Origin: Chara braunii
Lineage: Eukaryota; Streptophyta; Charophyceae; Charales; Characeae
DNA length: 21,026 nucleotides
Direction of reading: 5' to 3'
Assembly: GCA_003427395.1 (NCBI GenBank)
Contig: BFEA01000053.1
Span: forward strand, 1,379,312 to 1,400,337
Shown here: positions 1 to 10,035 of the stretch, one piece after another
Numbering within the stretch: position 1 is the first letter of the stretch
How the letters are laid out: every line of letters begins with the position of its first letter
Notes under the pieces: generated by a model
Databases searched by the model: none
The model's input: only the letters and a program-made list of their open reading frames with translations
Told to the model about the DNA's origin: nothing
Program-made: the position numbers and the translations under genes

Positions 1-661
1 CCTTCGGCTGACCTCTTCCCTTGCTCCGTACCCCACCCAACCTTTGGCCGCCCTCCTCTTCCATTTGCCCTCCCTCCTCTTCCCTTGCTCTGTACCCCAC
101 CCAACCTCTGGCCGCCCTCCTCCTTCCATTTGCCCTCCCTTCGCCCGACTTCACCTTGCCGTCTTTCCCCTCCTCTTGCTCTTCACACATTTTCCCAGCT
201 CATCTCCACCTTACTTCTTCCCTTCCTCCATTCGTCAGTCGACCTCTAAACCACGTTCTGCTTTTTGTCCTCCCTCCGCCCTACTTCTCCCTGCCGCCTC
301 CCTTTTCTCCCGGCCTCCTCTGGACCTTGTCTTAAACCTCCGCCTGACCTCCTTCCCTCTATCTCCTCCGTCCTCTTCCTTCCTCCGCCCGATTTGCATT
401 GACCTCCTCTTTCCCCCAATGTCCTTCCTCCCCTTCCTATCTTTGCGCGATCTCCACCTGAACTCCTGCTTCCTCCCTACTCTTTGCCGCCTTTCTCCTG
501 CCTACTGGACTCCTCCGCACCTTCTCTTCAACCTCCCTCTGCCCTCCGTCTGCCTGGCCGCCTCGTTCCCCTTCATCCGCCCCCTTCGTTCGCCCGATCT
601 CTGCCTGACCTCCTTCCCCCGATCTCCTTCCTCCCCTTCCTTCTTCAGCCCGATCACCACG
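1..661. repeat. Pyrimidine-rich host sequence with 64-bp direct repeats
   Basis: The + strand is dominated by C and T (CCTCC, CTTCC, CCCGA), with recurring phrases such as CCTGACCTCCTTCCC. Two adjacent copies of a 64-bp unit start at 21 and 85. Each begins TTGCTCYGTACCCCACCCAA, and they differ by a few bases and one C insertion. Long ORFs here, including one of 217 codons at 44-697, are Ser/Pro/Leu-rich low-complexity translations of the pyrimidine bias, so I do not call a gene. The same composition resumes after 9012, so this is the target DNA into which the LTR element inserted. Confidence 0.75.
657..661. repeat. Target-site duplication, left copy (CCACG)
   Basis: CCACG directly precedes the TG of the 5' LTR and recurs at 9008-9012 directly after the CA of the 3' LTR. 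A 5-bp duplication is normal for Ty3/gypsy integrases. Confidence 0.85.
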
Positions 662-1970
662 TGTTACATGCTGCACCTGCACACGGGCCCCATTTGAGGG
701 GCCCGACGGTTGCTGAGGGGCCCCCAGGACGCGTACCATACAGCCCGCGCCCTGGAGGCCCACGACGGCCCTTCAGGCCCGAGGTAGCACACTAGGGAGA
801 TAGGCTTTGTTTTTCTTACCTTTTGGTGTATGTGTGTCTTGTCTTATTTTTGCCTGTTCAGATGTCGTTTTGGACTCGCAGCCCCAGGCCAGACCTTGGG
901 ACTGGGTACACCAGAGACAGGCCCGAAACGAGGCCAGGCGCATTTTGGCGCCAAACAAATGTCCTTTTGCTCCTGTAGGTCCCAAGGCGACGCCTTGGGC
1001 TAGGTGCACAGGAACAGGGCCGTTTTTAGGCCAGGCGCATTTCTGCGCCTTGCTGCATCAGCAGCATGGTCTGGACGTCCGGTAGGGACCCAGACCAGCT
1101 GGGCCGTTTTCTGAGGCCAGCAGCAGGTAGGCCCAGCCCACCCAGCACTACAAATAGCTGGGCAGCGGCTGGGCAAGGACAGTTCGAGTAGCTCACTTCT
1201 GGAGCGACACGCTGCTGGTTGGAGGCAGCGTTATTCTGTGCTAAGCTACGGAGTAGGGAGTAGTGGCGTAGGACCGTAGGTAGTAGAGAGAGGCGGAGGC
1301 CTTATCTGCAAGCGGCGAGCTTACCTGGCGGCATAGTCGGGCTCCACGCGGTACCTGCACACGACGACGACCACAGTCAGTACGGTGACAGCTACCTGCA
1401 GGTGAGATAGCAAGGAGGACGTCATCTTCTTCTTCTTCCTCCTCCATCTCTCTCTCTTCCTTCTTCTTCTCCCTCCTTCCTCCTCCTCCTCATCTTCTTC
1501 TTCACCTACGAGAGTGAGAGAGGTTATCGGTAGGAAATACAGGCAGAGGTTATGTTGGGCACATTGCCCAGGATCTGATTCGACGTTTCTGGGACAGACA
1601 TTGATTGGACACTCGGCAAGGGACTATTTTTGGGACCTCGCTATCACGATCTTGGTCTACTCGCTCACCTCCTCCTTCGTCTTGTCCCTTCCCCCCGCCA
1701 TGTATGTGTGTGAAGGAGGGACCTTTCTTCTGTTATTGCGGTCCCTCCTCCCCTCTCACATGTGTGATGTATGATGGATGTCGGGTCAGTCCAGATCAGA
1801 TCAGATCTTCTCTTTAAAGTTTTCCGCTGCATCACTTTGTGCCATCTTGTATGTATCGGAATGTACATTGCTTGTTGATGCTACGCTGACCTTGCATTGT
1901 CCATTTCAGTCCTTTTCATCACATTGCACATCCTTGGCTCCCTACACATTGCCCCATTGGGCATGCGTCA
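662..1970 (+). repeat. 5' LTR
   Basis: It begins TGTTACATG and ends GCATGCGTCA, and is 1309 bp long. It matches the 3' LTR at 662-736 and 1507-1970. The segment between these (about 773 bp) has no counterpart in the 3' LTR. A perfect 8-bp inverted repeat, CGGGCCCC/GGGGCCCG, lies at 684-705. A TATA-like TACAAATA at 1149-1156 could be the U3 promoter. A CT-rich microsatellite-like stretch lies at about 1425-1500. Open frames inside are not coding. Confidence 0.92.
1149..1156 (+). promoter_or_regulatory. TATA-like box in the 5' LTR
   Basis: TACAAATA lies within the segment present only in the 5' LTR, in an otherwise GC-rich context. Its position is compatible with a U3 promoter. No transcription start can be read from sequence alone, so this is a weak call. 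Confidence 0.3.
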
Positions 1971-1973
1971 GTT

Positions 1974-1988
1974 TGGTATCGGAGCCCC
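1974..1988 (+). promoter_or_regulatory. Primer binding site (initiator-Met tRNA type)
   Basis: TGGTATCGGAGCCCC begins 3 nt after the 5' LTR. The common plant PBS for initiator-Met tRNA is TGGTATCAGAGC, and this one differs only by G for A at the eighth base. The second LTR element at 12445 has the same variant. It would prime minus-strand cDNA synthesis. Confidence 0.88.
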
Positions 1989-2041
1989 ATTTGTGAATCA
2001 GGACAACCTGATCTGACACAAGCGCGGGGACAATCAAAGAC

Positions 2042-2042
<1 letters not shown>

Positions 2043-2082
<40 letters not shown>
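2043..2082. repeat. (GATT)10 microsatellite
   Basis: Ten uninterrupted GATT units lie shortly after the PBS, in the transcribed leader of the LTR element. Confidence 0.95.
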
Positions 2083-2901
2083 AGATTACACTAATTACTC
2101 CCCAAAATCATAAGTTTTGACCTAACTGGCGAATCAGAAATTTTTCTTTTCTTGTGGACTTCATTTTCCAGCTATTTTTTATTATTTTTTTGTGGAAAAT
2201 CGCAATAGCGTAGCATCTGAAATTTCATTTCTTTTTTTTTTCTTTTTTTTTTTTCAAAATTCTCGTGTTGGAGGTCCGAAAATCTTACGGATTTTTTTTT
2301 TTGATTCATCTTTTCCTTCGCAATTCCCGTTAATTCGAAATTTTGATTTTTTTTTCTGAAATTCATTATTCGAACTTATTTTTGAAAATTTTCGCGTTCT
2401 TTTATTATTCACGCATTATGGGGGTAACGAAAAATTTGAAATTTGACCGTTATTCCCAGATTCGGAAACTATTTTTTATGGGAAATTCCTCTGCAGTCAT
2501 TTGTTTTCAAACTGCGCATACTCTCACTTTAAAAAAATTCGAATTTTTTATGTTTCGGAATTTTCCGAACTAGCGGAATTTTTTACTTTCGCAGTTCAAT
2601 CACTTTGACAATTTCCATTCGTTTTTTTTCTTTTCTTTTCTTTTCACTAACGATATGAAATTCGAATTTTTTTTTCGAACTACTTGTGGGGAAAAATAGG
2701 AGACCTACTGAACTTGCAATCGAGAATTTTTTTTAATATATTTTTATTCTCTGGAAATTTTTGCAAAGTTCTAACTTTTCATCCTTTGATTAGTGGCTCC
2801 TTATCTGGGCGATTCACTCGATTTTTCCACTCCCCACCTCTCCCTCCCAACTCCTCCTCTTCTTCTTGCTCAACAGCCCATCAGTTCTGCCTACAGCCTT
2901 T

Positions 2902-2968
2902 GTAAGTCCCTATGTTTGTAAGCCACGTCAGCTACCCGCGGCTCATGACCCTGCTCACTCGTTCACAG
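2902..2968 (+). other. Possible small intron in the gag leader
   Basis: GTAAGT at 2902-2907 is a consensus splice donor. CACAG ending at 2968 is a good acceptor with a C/T-rich run before it, only 9 nt upstream of the gag ATG. A 67-nt intron would be short but possible. This rests on splice-site consensus only, with no transcript evidence. Confidence 0.25.
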
Positions 2969-2977
2969 ATAGCAGGG

Positions 2978-4466
2978 ATGGAGCAGAAAGCCAACGAGAC
3001 TGACGAGGCCTATGAGGCACGTTTGGCGGCCATCATGGTCGAAAGCAAGCAACAGGCAGAAGCATAAGCAGCAGCAAGGAAGAAAAGGGAGGCAGAGGCA
3101 GAGACTCAGAGAGGCTGCGTCGGGTGGCCGAAGATCAACGACAGAAGCACGCAGCAGCAGCAGCAAAGGCCGCCGATGAAGAACGCGTACGGCGGCGGGA
3201 GATCCTCTTCAAGGAGGAAACGGTGTTACACACATAGGCCAAGGATTGGCAAAAGGAGGCCGAGAATGGAGACTCCGTTGACTACGGGACCATGATTGCT
3301 CTCTTGCTCAACCGCGTCACGGACCTCCTCGCTACTTGCATCCCACGACAGGAGGACATTCACTCTCTCGACCACGCCAATCAGGCGCTGACTAAGCGCA
3401 TACAGCAGCTGGAGCAGCGACCAGTTGCCACCTCCAGCACCGGCCCCTCCGACCTCGTCGACCGCGTAAACGTCTTGGAGATATACGTGGGAACGCTCAA
3501 AACCGAGACACAGCGACTGGACCAGCAGGTGGGGGCAGCAGCCACACCGAGCTCAGCGCCTCACGAGAGCATTCCCAAATTTGAGGGGCTCCCGATCTTC
3601 TGTGATGCATCAAAGACGGAGCCTATACCTTGGTGGTGCCAGTTCGAATAAAGTTGGACATCCACTATGTCGTCAACACAAACTGGCACGCATACTTGTA
3701 CTCCCGGTCAGGAGGTGCGTGCCAAGTATGGCTAGACAACATGTTGTACGCTCATGCATGCACAATCTCCGAGTTACACAACTTCATCACCTGGGCCGAT
3801 CTCACGGCGGCATGGAAGAAACATTTCCAAGTGGAACCGCCCGAGCATCAGGCGATGGACAAACTGCTGACATTCGCACAGAACAGCATGCCAAGCAGAG
3901 ACTGGAAATCTGAGTTCCAACGCCTGGCAAGCACGCCCAAGTTGCCGATGAACTTCGACGACATCAAGCTCTACTTCATCAAGAGGTCGTGCCCAGCGTT
4001 GCAAAATGCGTTAACTCAGGTCGCCAAGAACCTCAACACAAGTAACAAGGCCGCGCAAATCATTGTGACGAACTTGGAAGCCAAAAACATTGGCCGTTCA
4101 TCGACTTCCGGCCAGGGCGCGTATCAGCATCGACCGAAAGTGGCCGTGGTCGCGGCAGCAATGCCAAGCGACCCTTCAACTTCAAACGAGGCTGCCTTGT
4201 CTGACGAGGGAGGCAGATTAGCAGCTGCCCAGAATGGTGGCCGCCCCGCCAAAGGATGAGGACGCGGCAAAATGAAGACAAACATCACTTCTTCTGGGCC
4301 CGGACAAGCAACTCCAGCTCAAGAACCTTGGACACAATACGGTCTGACGGAGCGCGGGTATCGCGTCGGCTCTAAGTACCGTTATTGCTTGTGGTGCAAC
4401 TGCGCAGCACATGAGACCGTGAACTGTCCCACAAAAGCCAAGGGCCCCGCTCAGTCGGGAAAGTGA
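2978..4466 (+). pseudogene. Gag pseudogene of the Ty3/gypsy element
   Basis: Gag builds the cytoplasmic virus-like particle that packages element RNA. The start is ATG 2978, just after the leader. The frame is open to TAA at 3065-3067. It shifts by about 3110 into the frame that carries a charged, Ala/Glu/Lys-rich coiled-coil-like N-terminus with TAG at 3235-3237. It then continues through a Leu/Gln-rich stretch to 3651. A second frameshift near 3645 leads into the capsid-like core (3630-4259), ending in TGA at 4257-4259. The same frame resumes and contains a CCHC zinc knuckle (C-x2-C-x4-H-x4-C, about 4386-4430) before the final TGA at 4464-4466. The zinc knuckle and the adjacent pol make the gag assignment firm. 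Three internal stops and two frameshifts make it non-functional. Confidence 0.88.
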
Positions 4467-5400
4467 GCACCGCCAAGAGTGATGCGACGACACTCTCAAC
4501 GCCTTCGGAACCGGTTGTCGTACGGGTAACCTTTCTCGGTTCCGGGGCAAATGCGGAAGTCGTAAGTCCTCCCATTCTTCATTCTTTCGAGGACTATGCT
4601 GCCTGGCTCATACCTTCGCTGAATTCACGAGCCCAAGGACAGGATGTATGTGTGGTCTCTTCTCCGTCGGAAGCAGCGACATTGAGTCGTCTTCAAGTTG
4701 GCCTTCACGGGATTCGGCGCGCACGTTCAACATAGAGGACTTGGACCCGTTGACGCCCGAGGATTTTGCATGGCTCCCTCTCCCTTCCACCGGCTGCTTA
4801 CCGGAGCCGCAATGCGCAACTCTTAGCGCTCACCTACATACATACCTAACCTTCTATGCACCACCAACTTCGCCGACGGAGGACGAAGTCGCGGTGGGGG
4901 ATATTCTTGCGTATGTTAGCAAGGTGGCCCGCGAGTTTCGCACCCAGCGGTACGACGACAACAACGCACCGCTCCTTTATGTCCGCATCCAAGTTGGGCA
5001 AGCGTCCTGCAGCGCTTTGCTGGATAGCGGCGCGACTCACAACTTCATTGACCAGTCCTTTATGCAAAGGGCCGGCCTTGGCCTACAAGTTCGAAGGAAG
5101 GCACATCCTACGACGATCAAGTTGGCGGACGATAGGACGCAACAACTCCTTGACCGCTACATCGAGGCCGTACCGGTCTATTTCACACCTCATGCATGTG
5201 AACCGGTGACGTTTGACGTCTTGGACACGGGCTTCGACATCATTTTGGGCATGCCTTGGCTTGCAAGTGCGGATCATACGGTCAACTTGCATCAGCGGTC
5301 ACTTACGGTCCGCGACGCGTTTGGCGCCGAAGTACCATGTACCATCCCTCTTCCACACCCTTCGATCCGGTGCCAAGTTGTAACGGCCAAATCTTTTCGG
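4467..5400 (+). pseudogene. Pol pseudogene, N-terminal part with aspartic protease
   Basis: This is the start of pol, directly after the gag stop and in a different frame with no obvious ATG, so the intact ancestor probably used frameshifting or a fused frame. A linker is open in one frame to 4735, then the reading moves (near 4700) to the frame open from 4648. The retroviral-type aspartic protease is centred on DSGAT (5023-5037), whose Asp is the catalytic residue of the dimeric enzyme that cuts Gag-Pol. Downstream hydrophobic residues and an ILGMPWL motif (about 5242-5262) match the C-terminal half of gypsy proteases. The protease itself appears uninterrupted, but the upstream frameshift separates it from gag. 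Confidence 0.88.
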
Positions 5401-6890
5401 GCCACTTGCGCTTATGAGTGGACCGACGAGATAGGCCTATGTTTTCTTCGAACCATCGCGGAAGCCGAATCTCAACCCACGAACTTGTCTTCGGACCGCT
5501 TGGTGGTACGGTTGCTTGACGAATTCGCCGACATCTTCGAGCCACCCATCGGCATGGTGCCGGATCAGCCGATCTCCCACGAGGTCACTCTCGAGGTCGG
5601 TGTCGTGCTGCCGAAAGGTTGCATGTATCGCATGATCGAGGAGGAACTTACAGTACTTCGCACGCAGCTCGATGATTTGTTGGACAAAGGTTGGATCCGG
5701 CCTAGTAGCTCACCCGACGGTGCGCTGGTTCTCTTCGTGCGGAAGAAAAACAAGGATCTTCGCCTATGCATCGATTATCGCAAGCTCAATGCACAAACCG
5801 TCAAGAACGTGGGACCTCTTCCTCGTATTGACGACCTTCTGGAGCGTTTGGGCGACGCCAATTTTTTTTCCAAGTTGGATTTGAAGTCGGGGTATCATTA
5901 GATTTCAATACGCCCGAAAGATCGCTACAAGACCGCGTTTGAGGCACGGTACGAGCATTTTGAGTGGGTCGTCATGCCTTTCGGACTCACCAACGCCCCG
6001 ACGACTTTTCAAGCGGCGATGACCAATGGGTTCCGTGCAATGCTAGACCGGTTCGTGCTGGTATACTTGGACGACATCCTCGTCTATAGTCGGACCTTGG
6101 AGGAACATCTCGAGCATCTTCGGCGAGCGTTGGAGACACTCCGTCGCGCCATGTACAAAGCCAACCGAGACAAGTGCGAGTTCGTACGTCAAGAATTGGA
6201 ATACTTGGGTCATTTCGTCATTCCTCAAGGCATCAGTCCGTTGTTGGACAAGATTCAAGCCATCCAAGATTGGCTAGCGCCGTGGAACGTCACGGATGTC
6301 CGTTCGTTCCTTGGCCTTGCCGGCTACTACCAACGTTTCATCGAAGGGTACTCGAAGATCGCGGCCCACTTATCCAAGCTTCAATGCGAGGACCGGTCAT
6401 TCGAGTTCGGGACGGATGCGCGAGAATCATTTTTGGTCCTTAAGGCTCCATTGCTTTTTGCGGAAGTCTTGCCAATATACGACCCGTTATTGCCAACGCG
6501 CATCACTACGGATGATTCTGGCTATGGCATTGGTGCCGTCCTCGAACAACATGATGGCGTGGACTGACACCCGATCGAATATTTTAGCAAGAAAGTGTCG
6601 GTCGTGCACTTAATCGATGATGCACGCAAGAAGGAACTTCTTGCGTCCGTCCACGCATTCAAGTGGTGGCGGCACTTCCTCCTTGGTCGACTCCAATTTC
6701 GATGGGTAACGGACAACAATCCGTTGGTCTACTACAAGACCCAAGACACCGTCAACAGCACGATCGTCCGTTGGATGGCTTTCAGCGACCAGTTCGACTT
6801 CTTTCCTGATCACATTCGGGGGAAGTCAAACCGTTTTGCGGATGCTCTTTCACGGCGTCCGGATCACTGCACCGCGGTCTACTCAACCTT
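5400..6890 (+). pseudogene. Pol pseudogene, reverse transcriptase and RNase H
   Basis: The reverse transcriptase shows CIDYRKLN (about 5767-5790), LDLKSGYH just before a TAG stop at 5899-5901, VMPFGLTNAP (about 5971-6000) and the catalytic YLDD at 6064-6075. A connection domain follows (LGLAGYYQRFI, about 6310). RNase H begins near 6490 with catalytic Asp in TTDDSGYG (about 6505-6528), is broken by TGA at 6565-6567, and continues in the same frame with KELLA (Glu), TDNNPL (Asp) and a DALSRRP end near 6850. The Asp after the first RNase H Asp replaces the small residue more usual there. These enzymes copied element RNA to cDNA. The two nonsense codons would truncate the product within RT. Confidence 0.93.
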
Positions 6891-8428
6891 TGAGATAGAG
6901 GATGACTTGCGGGACAGTTTTATCCGCAACTATCAAGCCGACCCCGAATTTCGCGACAAGTACGCAAATTGTTCCTCTCCCAATCCGGCGCCTTCGCACT
7001 ATCGGATCCAAGAGGGATACTTGCTCGTTCACTTGCGGGGGAAGGATCTACTTTGTGTGTCGCAAGATTCACACTTGCGCACCCGACTTCTTGGCGAGTT
7101 CCACGACGCCCCCGCCACCAGATACTTTGGAGTCAATCGCACGATTGGCCGACTCCGTGAGCGCTTTTGGTGGCCCGATCTTCTCGACGACGTCACGCGG
7201 TATTGTGAGTCATGCGAGGTCTGTCGACGTTGCAAACCCCGCAATCATCGTCCGTACGGTGAACTGCGACCATTACCGGTCCCCTTGCGTCGAAGGGAAG
7301 CGATTGCCATGGACATTACGGGGCCGTTCCCCAAGCACAAGACGAGTGTGGATGAGATTTTCACGGTGGTTGACCGACTCACCAAGTTTGCCATGATTTT
7401 GCCTTGCCGCTATCACGCCAAGGCACCGGAGTTGGCCGAGGTTCTCTATGCTGGTTGGATTTAAACCAACGGTTACCCCAAGGAAATCGTCTGCGACCGC
7501 GATACTCGGTTCATGTCCGACTTTTGGTTGGTGCTCGTCAAACGATGGGGCTCATCCCTCAAGCCGAGTTCGGCTCGCCACCCCCAAACCGATGGCCAAA
7601 CGGAGAGGGCACATCAGACCGCACAGGTCCTTCACACTCTCATCCGTCCCGACCAGAAGGATTGGGTTAAGCGGCTGCCGGATATTGAGTTGGCATACAA
7701 CTCGTCCACCCATCCGGCTATCGGGATGTCGCCCTTTGAGTTCGAGCATGGCTCGCCAGTCAATTCTCCGTTGGGCAAATCATCCCACGGGCGGCCGAGA
7801 GCGACGACCATCTTCTCTTCAACTTCTTGTCAAGGCACGCGACCAAATGTCAAAGACGCAGGAACGTATGCGCCAATAGGCCAACCGCCAGCGTCTTCCT
7901 TGTCAGTTCCGCGTCGGCGACCTCGTATGGGTTTCCGCTGCGGAATCCAGCCTCGAACAAGATATCTCTCGCAAGCTCCTTCCGAAATGGATGGGGCCCT
8001 GGCCGATCGTGGCACCCGCTGGGGACGCACCCGAAGGACCTTCACTTGTCATTCAGGTGCCCGACCACTTGCCCGTCAACCCGGTTTTTCACTGTTCCAA
8101 GTTGGCTCTCCACACGCCATCGGAACTTGGCGACTTTCCCGGGCGACGATCGCAAGACCCACCCTCGATGGACGGTTTCCAAGAGGTTGGCGACATCACA
8201 TCCCAGCGACGTTATGGCAACAGGCCGATTGAATTCTTGGTCCATTTTGCATATTGCACCCATAGAGCTGACCGGTGGTTAACCCGTGCGGAACTTCAAG
8301 CAACAGGCCCCGATGTCCTCGCACGCTACGAAGCAAGTTGCAAGGCAAGCCGACATCTTCGGCTCCACGCTGCACCCGCATCCAGGTTCCACATTCAGAT
8401 CGTCAGCTTCGCCCTTGACCCGGTTTGA
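6890..8428 (+). pseudogene. Pol pseudogene, integrase and chromodomain-like tail
   Basis: The HHCC zinc-binding domain spans about 7102-7240. His (7102-7104) and the CxxC pair remain, but the expected second His is Tyr at 7123-7125. The catalytic core has Asp in MDITGPF (7312-7314), Asp in CDRDTRF (7495-7497) and Glu in GQTER (7603-7605). The last two are separated by 35 residues, which is the DD35E spacing. A TAA stop interrupts it at 7462-7464. Near 7800 the frame shifts, TAG lies at 7877-7879, and the C-terminal region is open to TGA 8426-8428. That end has GDLVWVS, typical of gypsy integrases, and RPIEFLVHF near 8222, resembling the start of a chromodomain that targets chromatin. The tail assignment is weaker than the integrase one. 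Confidence 0.88.
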
Positions 8429-8434
8429 CTTCAT

Positions 8435-8447
8435 AAGGAGGGGGGGG
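8435..8447 (+). promoter_or_regulatory. Polypurine tract
   Basis: AAGGAGGGGGGGG lies immediately before the 3' LTR. It is the RNase H-resistant primer for plus-strand synthesis, and its end at 8447 fixes the LTR start at 8448. Confidence 0.9.
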
Positions 8448-9007
8448 TCTTACATGGTGCACCTGCACACGGGCCCCATTTGAGGGGCCCGACAGTTGTT
8501 GAGGGGCCCCCAGGCCGCGTACGAGAGTGAGAGAGGTTATCGGTAGGAGATACAGGCAGAGGTTATGTTGGGCACATTGCCCAGGATCTGATTCGACGTT
8601 TCTGGGACAGATATTGATTGGACACTCGACAAGGGACTATTTTTGGGACTTCGCTATCGCGATCTTGGTCTACTCCCTCGCCTCCTTCTCCTTCGTCTCG
8701 TCCCTTCCCCTCATCTCTCATCAGTGGCATCCCCCCATGTATGTGTGTGAAGGAGGGACCTTTCTTCTGTGATTGCGGTTCCTCCTCCCCTCTCACATGT
8801 GTGATGTATGATGGATGTCGGGTCAGTCCAGATCAGATCGGATCTTCTCTTTAAAGTTTTTCGCTGCGCCACTTTGTGCCATCTTGTATGTATCGGAATG
8901 TACATTGCTTGTTGATGCTACGCTGACCTTGCATTGTTCATTTCAGTCCTTTTCATCACATTGCGGATCCTTGGCTCCCTACGCATTGTCCCGCGAGGCA
9001 TGCGTCA
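8448..9007 (+). repeat. 3' LTR (internally deleted)
   Basis: It is 560 bp long. It begins TCTTACATG, where the 5' copy has TGTTACATG, so the terminal TG is mutated. It ends GCATGCGTCA. Compared with the 5' LTR it lacks 773 bp, joined at the shared trinucleotide TAC (8520-8522), and has 24 extra bases near 8700-8740. Those two changes fully account for the length difference. The other differences are about 25 substitutions, mostly transitions. The 8-bp GC inverted repeat near the LTR start is kept (8470-8491). Confidence 0.92.
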
Positions 9008-9012
9008 CCACG
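9008..9012. repeat. Target-site duplication, right copy (CCACG)
   Basis: It matches 657-661 and directly follows the CA end of the 3' LTR. Confidence 0.85.
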
Positions 9013-9475
9013 TGACCTCCTTCTTCCATTCCTCCCTCCGACATATTCCCCACCTGCCCCTTCCTCCCTCGACCGGCGGCCCTCCTTTCGTAACGCCCGA
9101 CCTAAGAAGTGCTTTTTCTTTACCCGGTGGACGTAAACGCTCCATTTGTTATCAAGATCGCTCCATTTATTTTAAAGATCTCAACACGGTTGCAGACGAG
9201 TAAAAAGGAGAGGGAAAGCAGGAGAGAGAAAAATATATTTCACCTCACACACTTCCTCCCCTCGCTCTTCCTTCCTCACACCTTCTTTGTCCTCGTCTCT
9301 CTCTTCCACCACCATGTCTTTTGCCTCCTGAAGATTTTCCTCCTCAACACTCTCCCCCGGTCTTTTCTCTTTGGAGAAGCCTTGTGATTAACTGCCCTGC
9401 GGCAGGTATTTCAGGGTATCTTTATTTCTTTTCATATTCCTCTCTTCCTCCCCAATCCCTACACACACCACACTG

Positions 9476-9480
<5 letters not shown>
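9013..9480. other. Pyrimidine-rich flank, no gene seen
   Basis: The C/T-rich target DNA continues (CCTCCTTC, CCTTCCTCCCTC), as upstream of 657. A less biased stretch lies at about 9090-9200. No convincing ORF, RNA gene or element end is visible. Confidence 0.6.

Positions 9481-9538
<58 letters not shown>
9481..9538. repeat. (TC)29 microsatellite
   Basis: An uninterrupted TC run. It is one of three such tracts within 1.4 kb. Confidence 0.97.
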
Positions 9539-9539
<1 letters not shown>

Positions 9540-9542
<3 letters not shown>

Positions 9543-9952
9543 CATCCATCCACACCTCTCGTTGTGTGCGTCTGTGTGCAACGGCACGCGCGGGAGCACA
9601 CACTCGCCCTTATTCACATTGGAAAAAAAATGTGGCGCTAAGCCTTAACGCAACTTGAGAAAGCTAAGAAAAACGGAACGCACTCTCTATATTGTCCTTA
9701 GATAAGGGAGCACGAAGCGAGGGAGGACGGAGGGCCGAGGAAGGTAACGCCACCGGAGGAAGGAGGGAGAAGGGGAGGGAGGGAAGAAGGAAGGAGAAAG
9801 TGAGGAAGAAGGGAGAGGCGATGGGGCAGGGGTGATGGAGGGAGGAGAGAGGGTGGAGGTAGGAATGGAGTATGGGCCGAGGGGGGGAGGAGAGAGTATG
9901 GAGGCAAGAATGTCGGACAGGCTGAGCGAGGCGGGATGGTGATGGTGCCTCC

Positions 9953-9954
<2 letters not shown>
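9540..9954. other. Unassigned DNA, purine-rich from 9690
   Basis: After a mixed stretch, the + strand becomes G/A-rich (GGGAGGGAGGAAGG) from about 9700 to 9950. Minus-strand ORFs of 114-147 codons here read Ser/Pro/Leu repeats joined to Arg-Glu repeats from the TC tract, which is characteristic of low complexity and not of a gene. Confidence 0.6.

Positions 9955-10027
<73 letters not shown>
9955..10027. repeat. (TC)36 microsatellite
   Basis: A nearly perfect TC run directly before the minisatellite array. Confidence 0.97.
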
Positions 10028-10033
<6 letters not shown>

Positions 10034-10035
10034 AT

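Larger units (their letters stand above)
1989..2977 (+). other. Leader between PBS and gag
   Basis: This is about 990 bp without a coding ORF. A (GATT)10 microsatellite lies at 2043-2082. From about 2085 to 2800 the DNA is strongly AT-rich with many T runs, unlike the GC-rich LTR and gag on either side. After 2810 the composition returns to C/T-rich. The AT-rich block could be a nested insertion, but I see no terminal repeats or target duplication to prove it. Confidence 0.6.
662..9007 (+). mobile_element. Degenerate full-length Ty3/gypsy LTR retrotransposon (chromovirus-like)
   Basis: This 8.3-kb element is complete in outline. It has a 5' LTR (662-1970), a PBS (1974), gag (2978-4466), pol in the order PR-RT-RNase H-IN (4467-8428), a polypurine tract (8435-8447), a 3' LTR (8448-9007) and a CCACG target duplication on both sides. 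RT before IN places it in Ty3/gypsy, and a chromodomain-like segment after IN suggests a chromovirus. No env is present. Many in-frame stops and several frameshifts in gag and pol, and LTRs that differ at about 25 positions by eye, show an old and inactive copy. All parts lie on the + strand. Confidence 0.95.

Noticed and set aside
44-697. 217-codon + strand ORF
   Set aside because: Ser/Pro/Leu-rich translation of pyrimidine repeats, overlapping the LTR start, with no domain.
8428-8447. env gene between pol and the 3' LTR
   Set aside because: Only a few bases separate the pol end from the polypurine tract.
8448-9007. ORFs with the same peptide starts in both LTRs (e.g. at 1514 and 8527)
   Set aside because: They are repeated only because the LTRs are duplicates, and the frames end differently.
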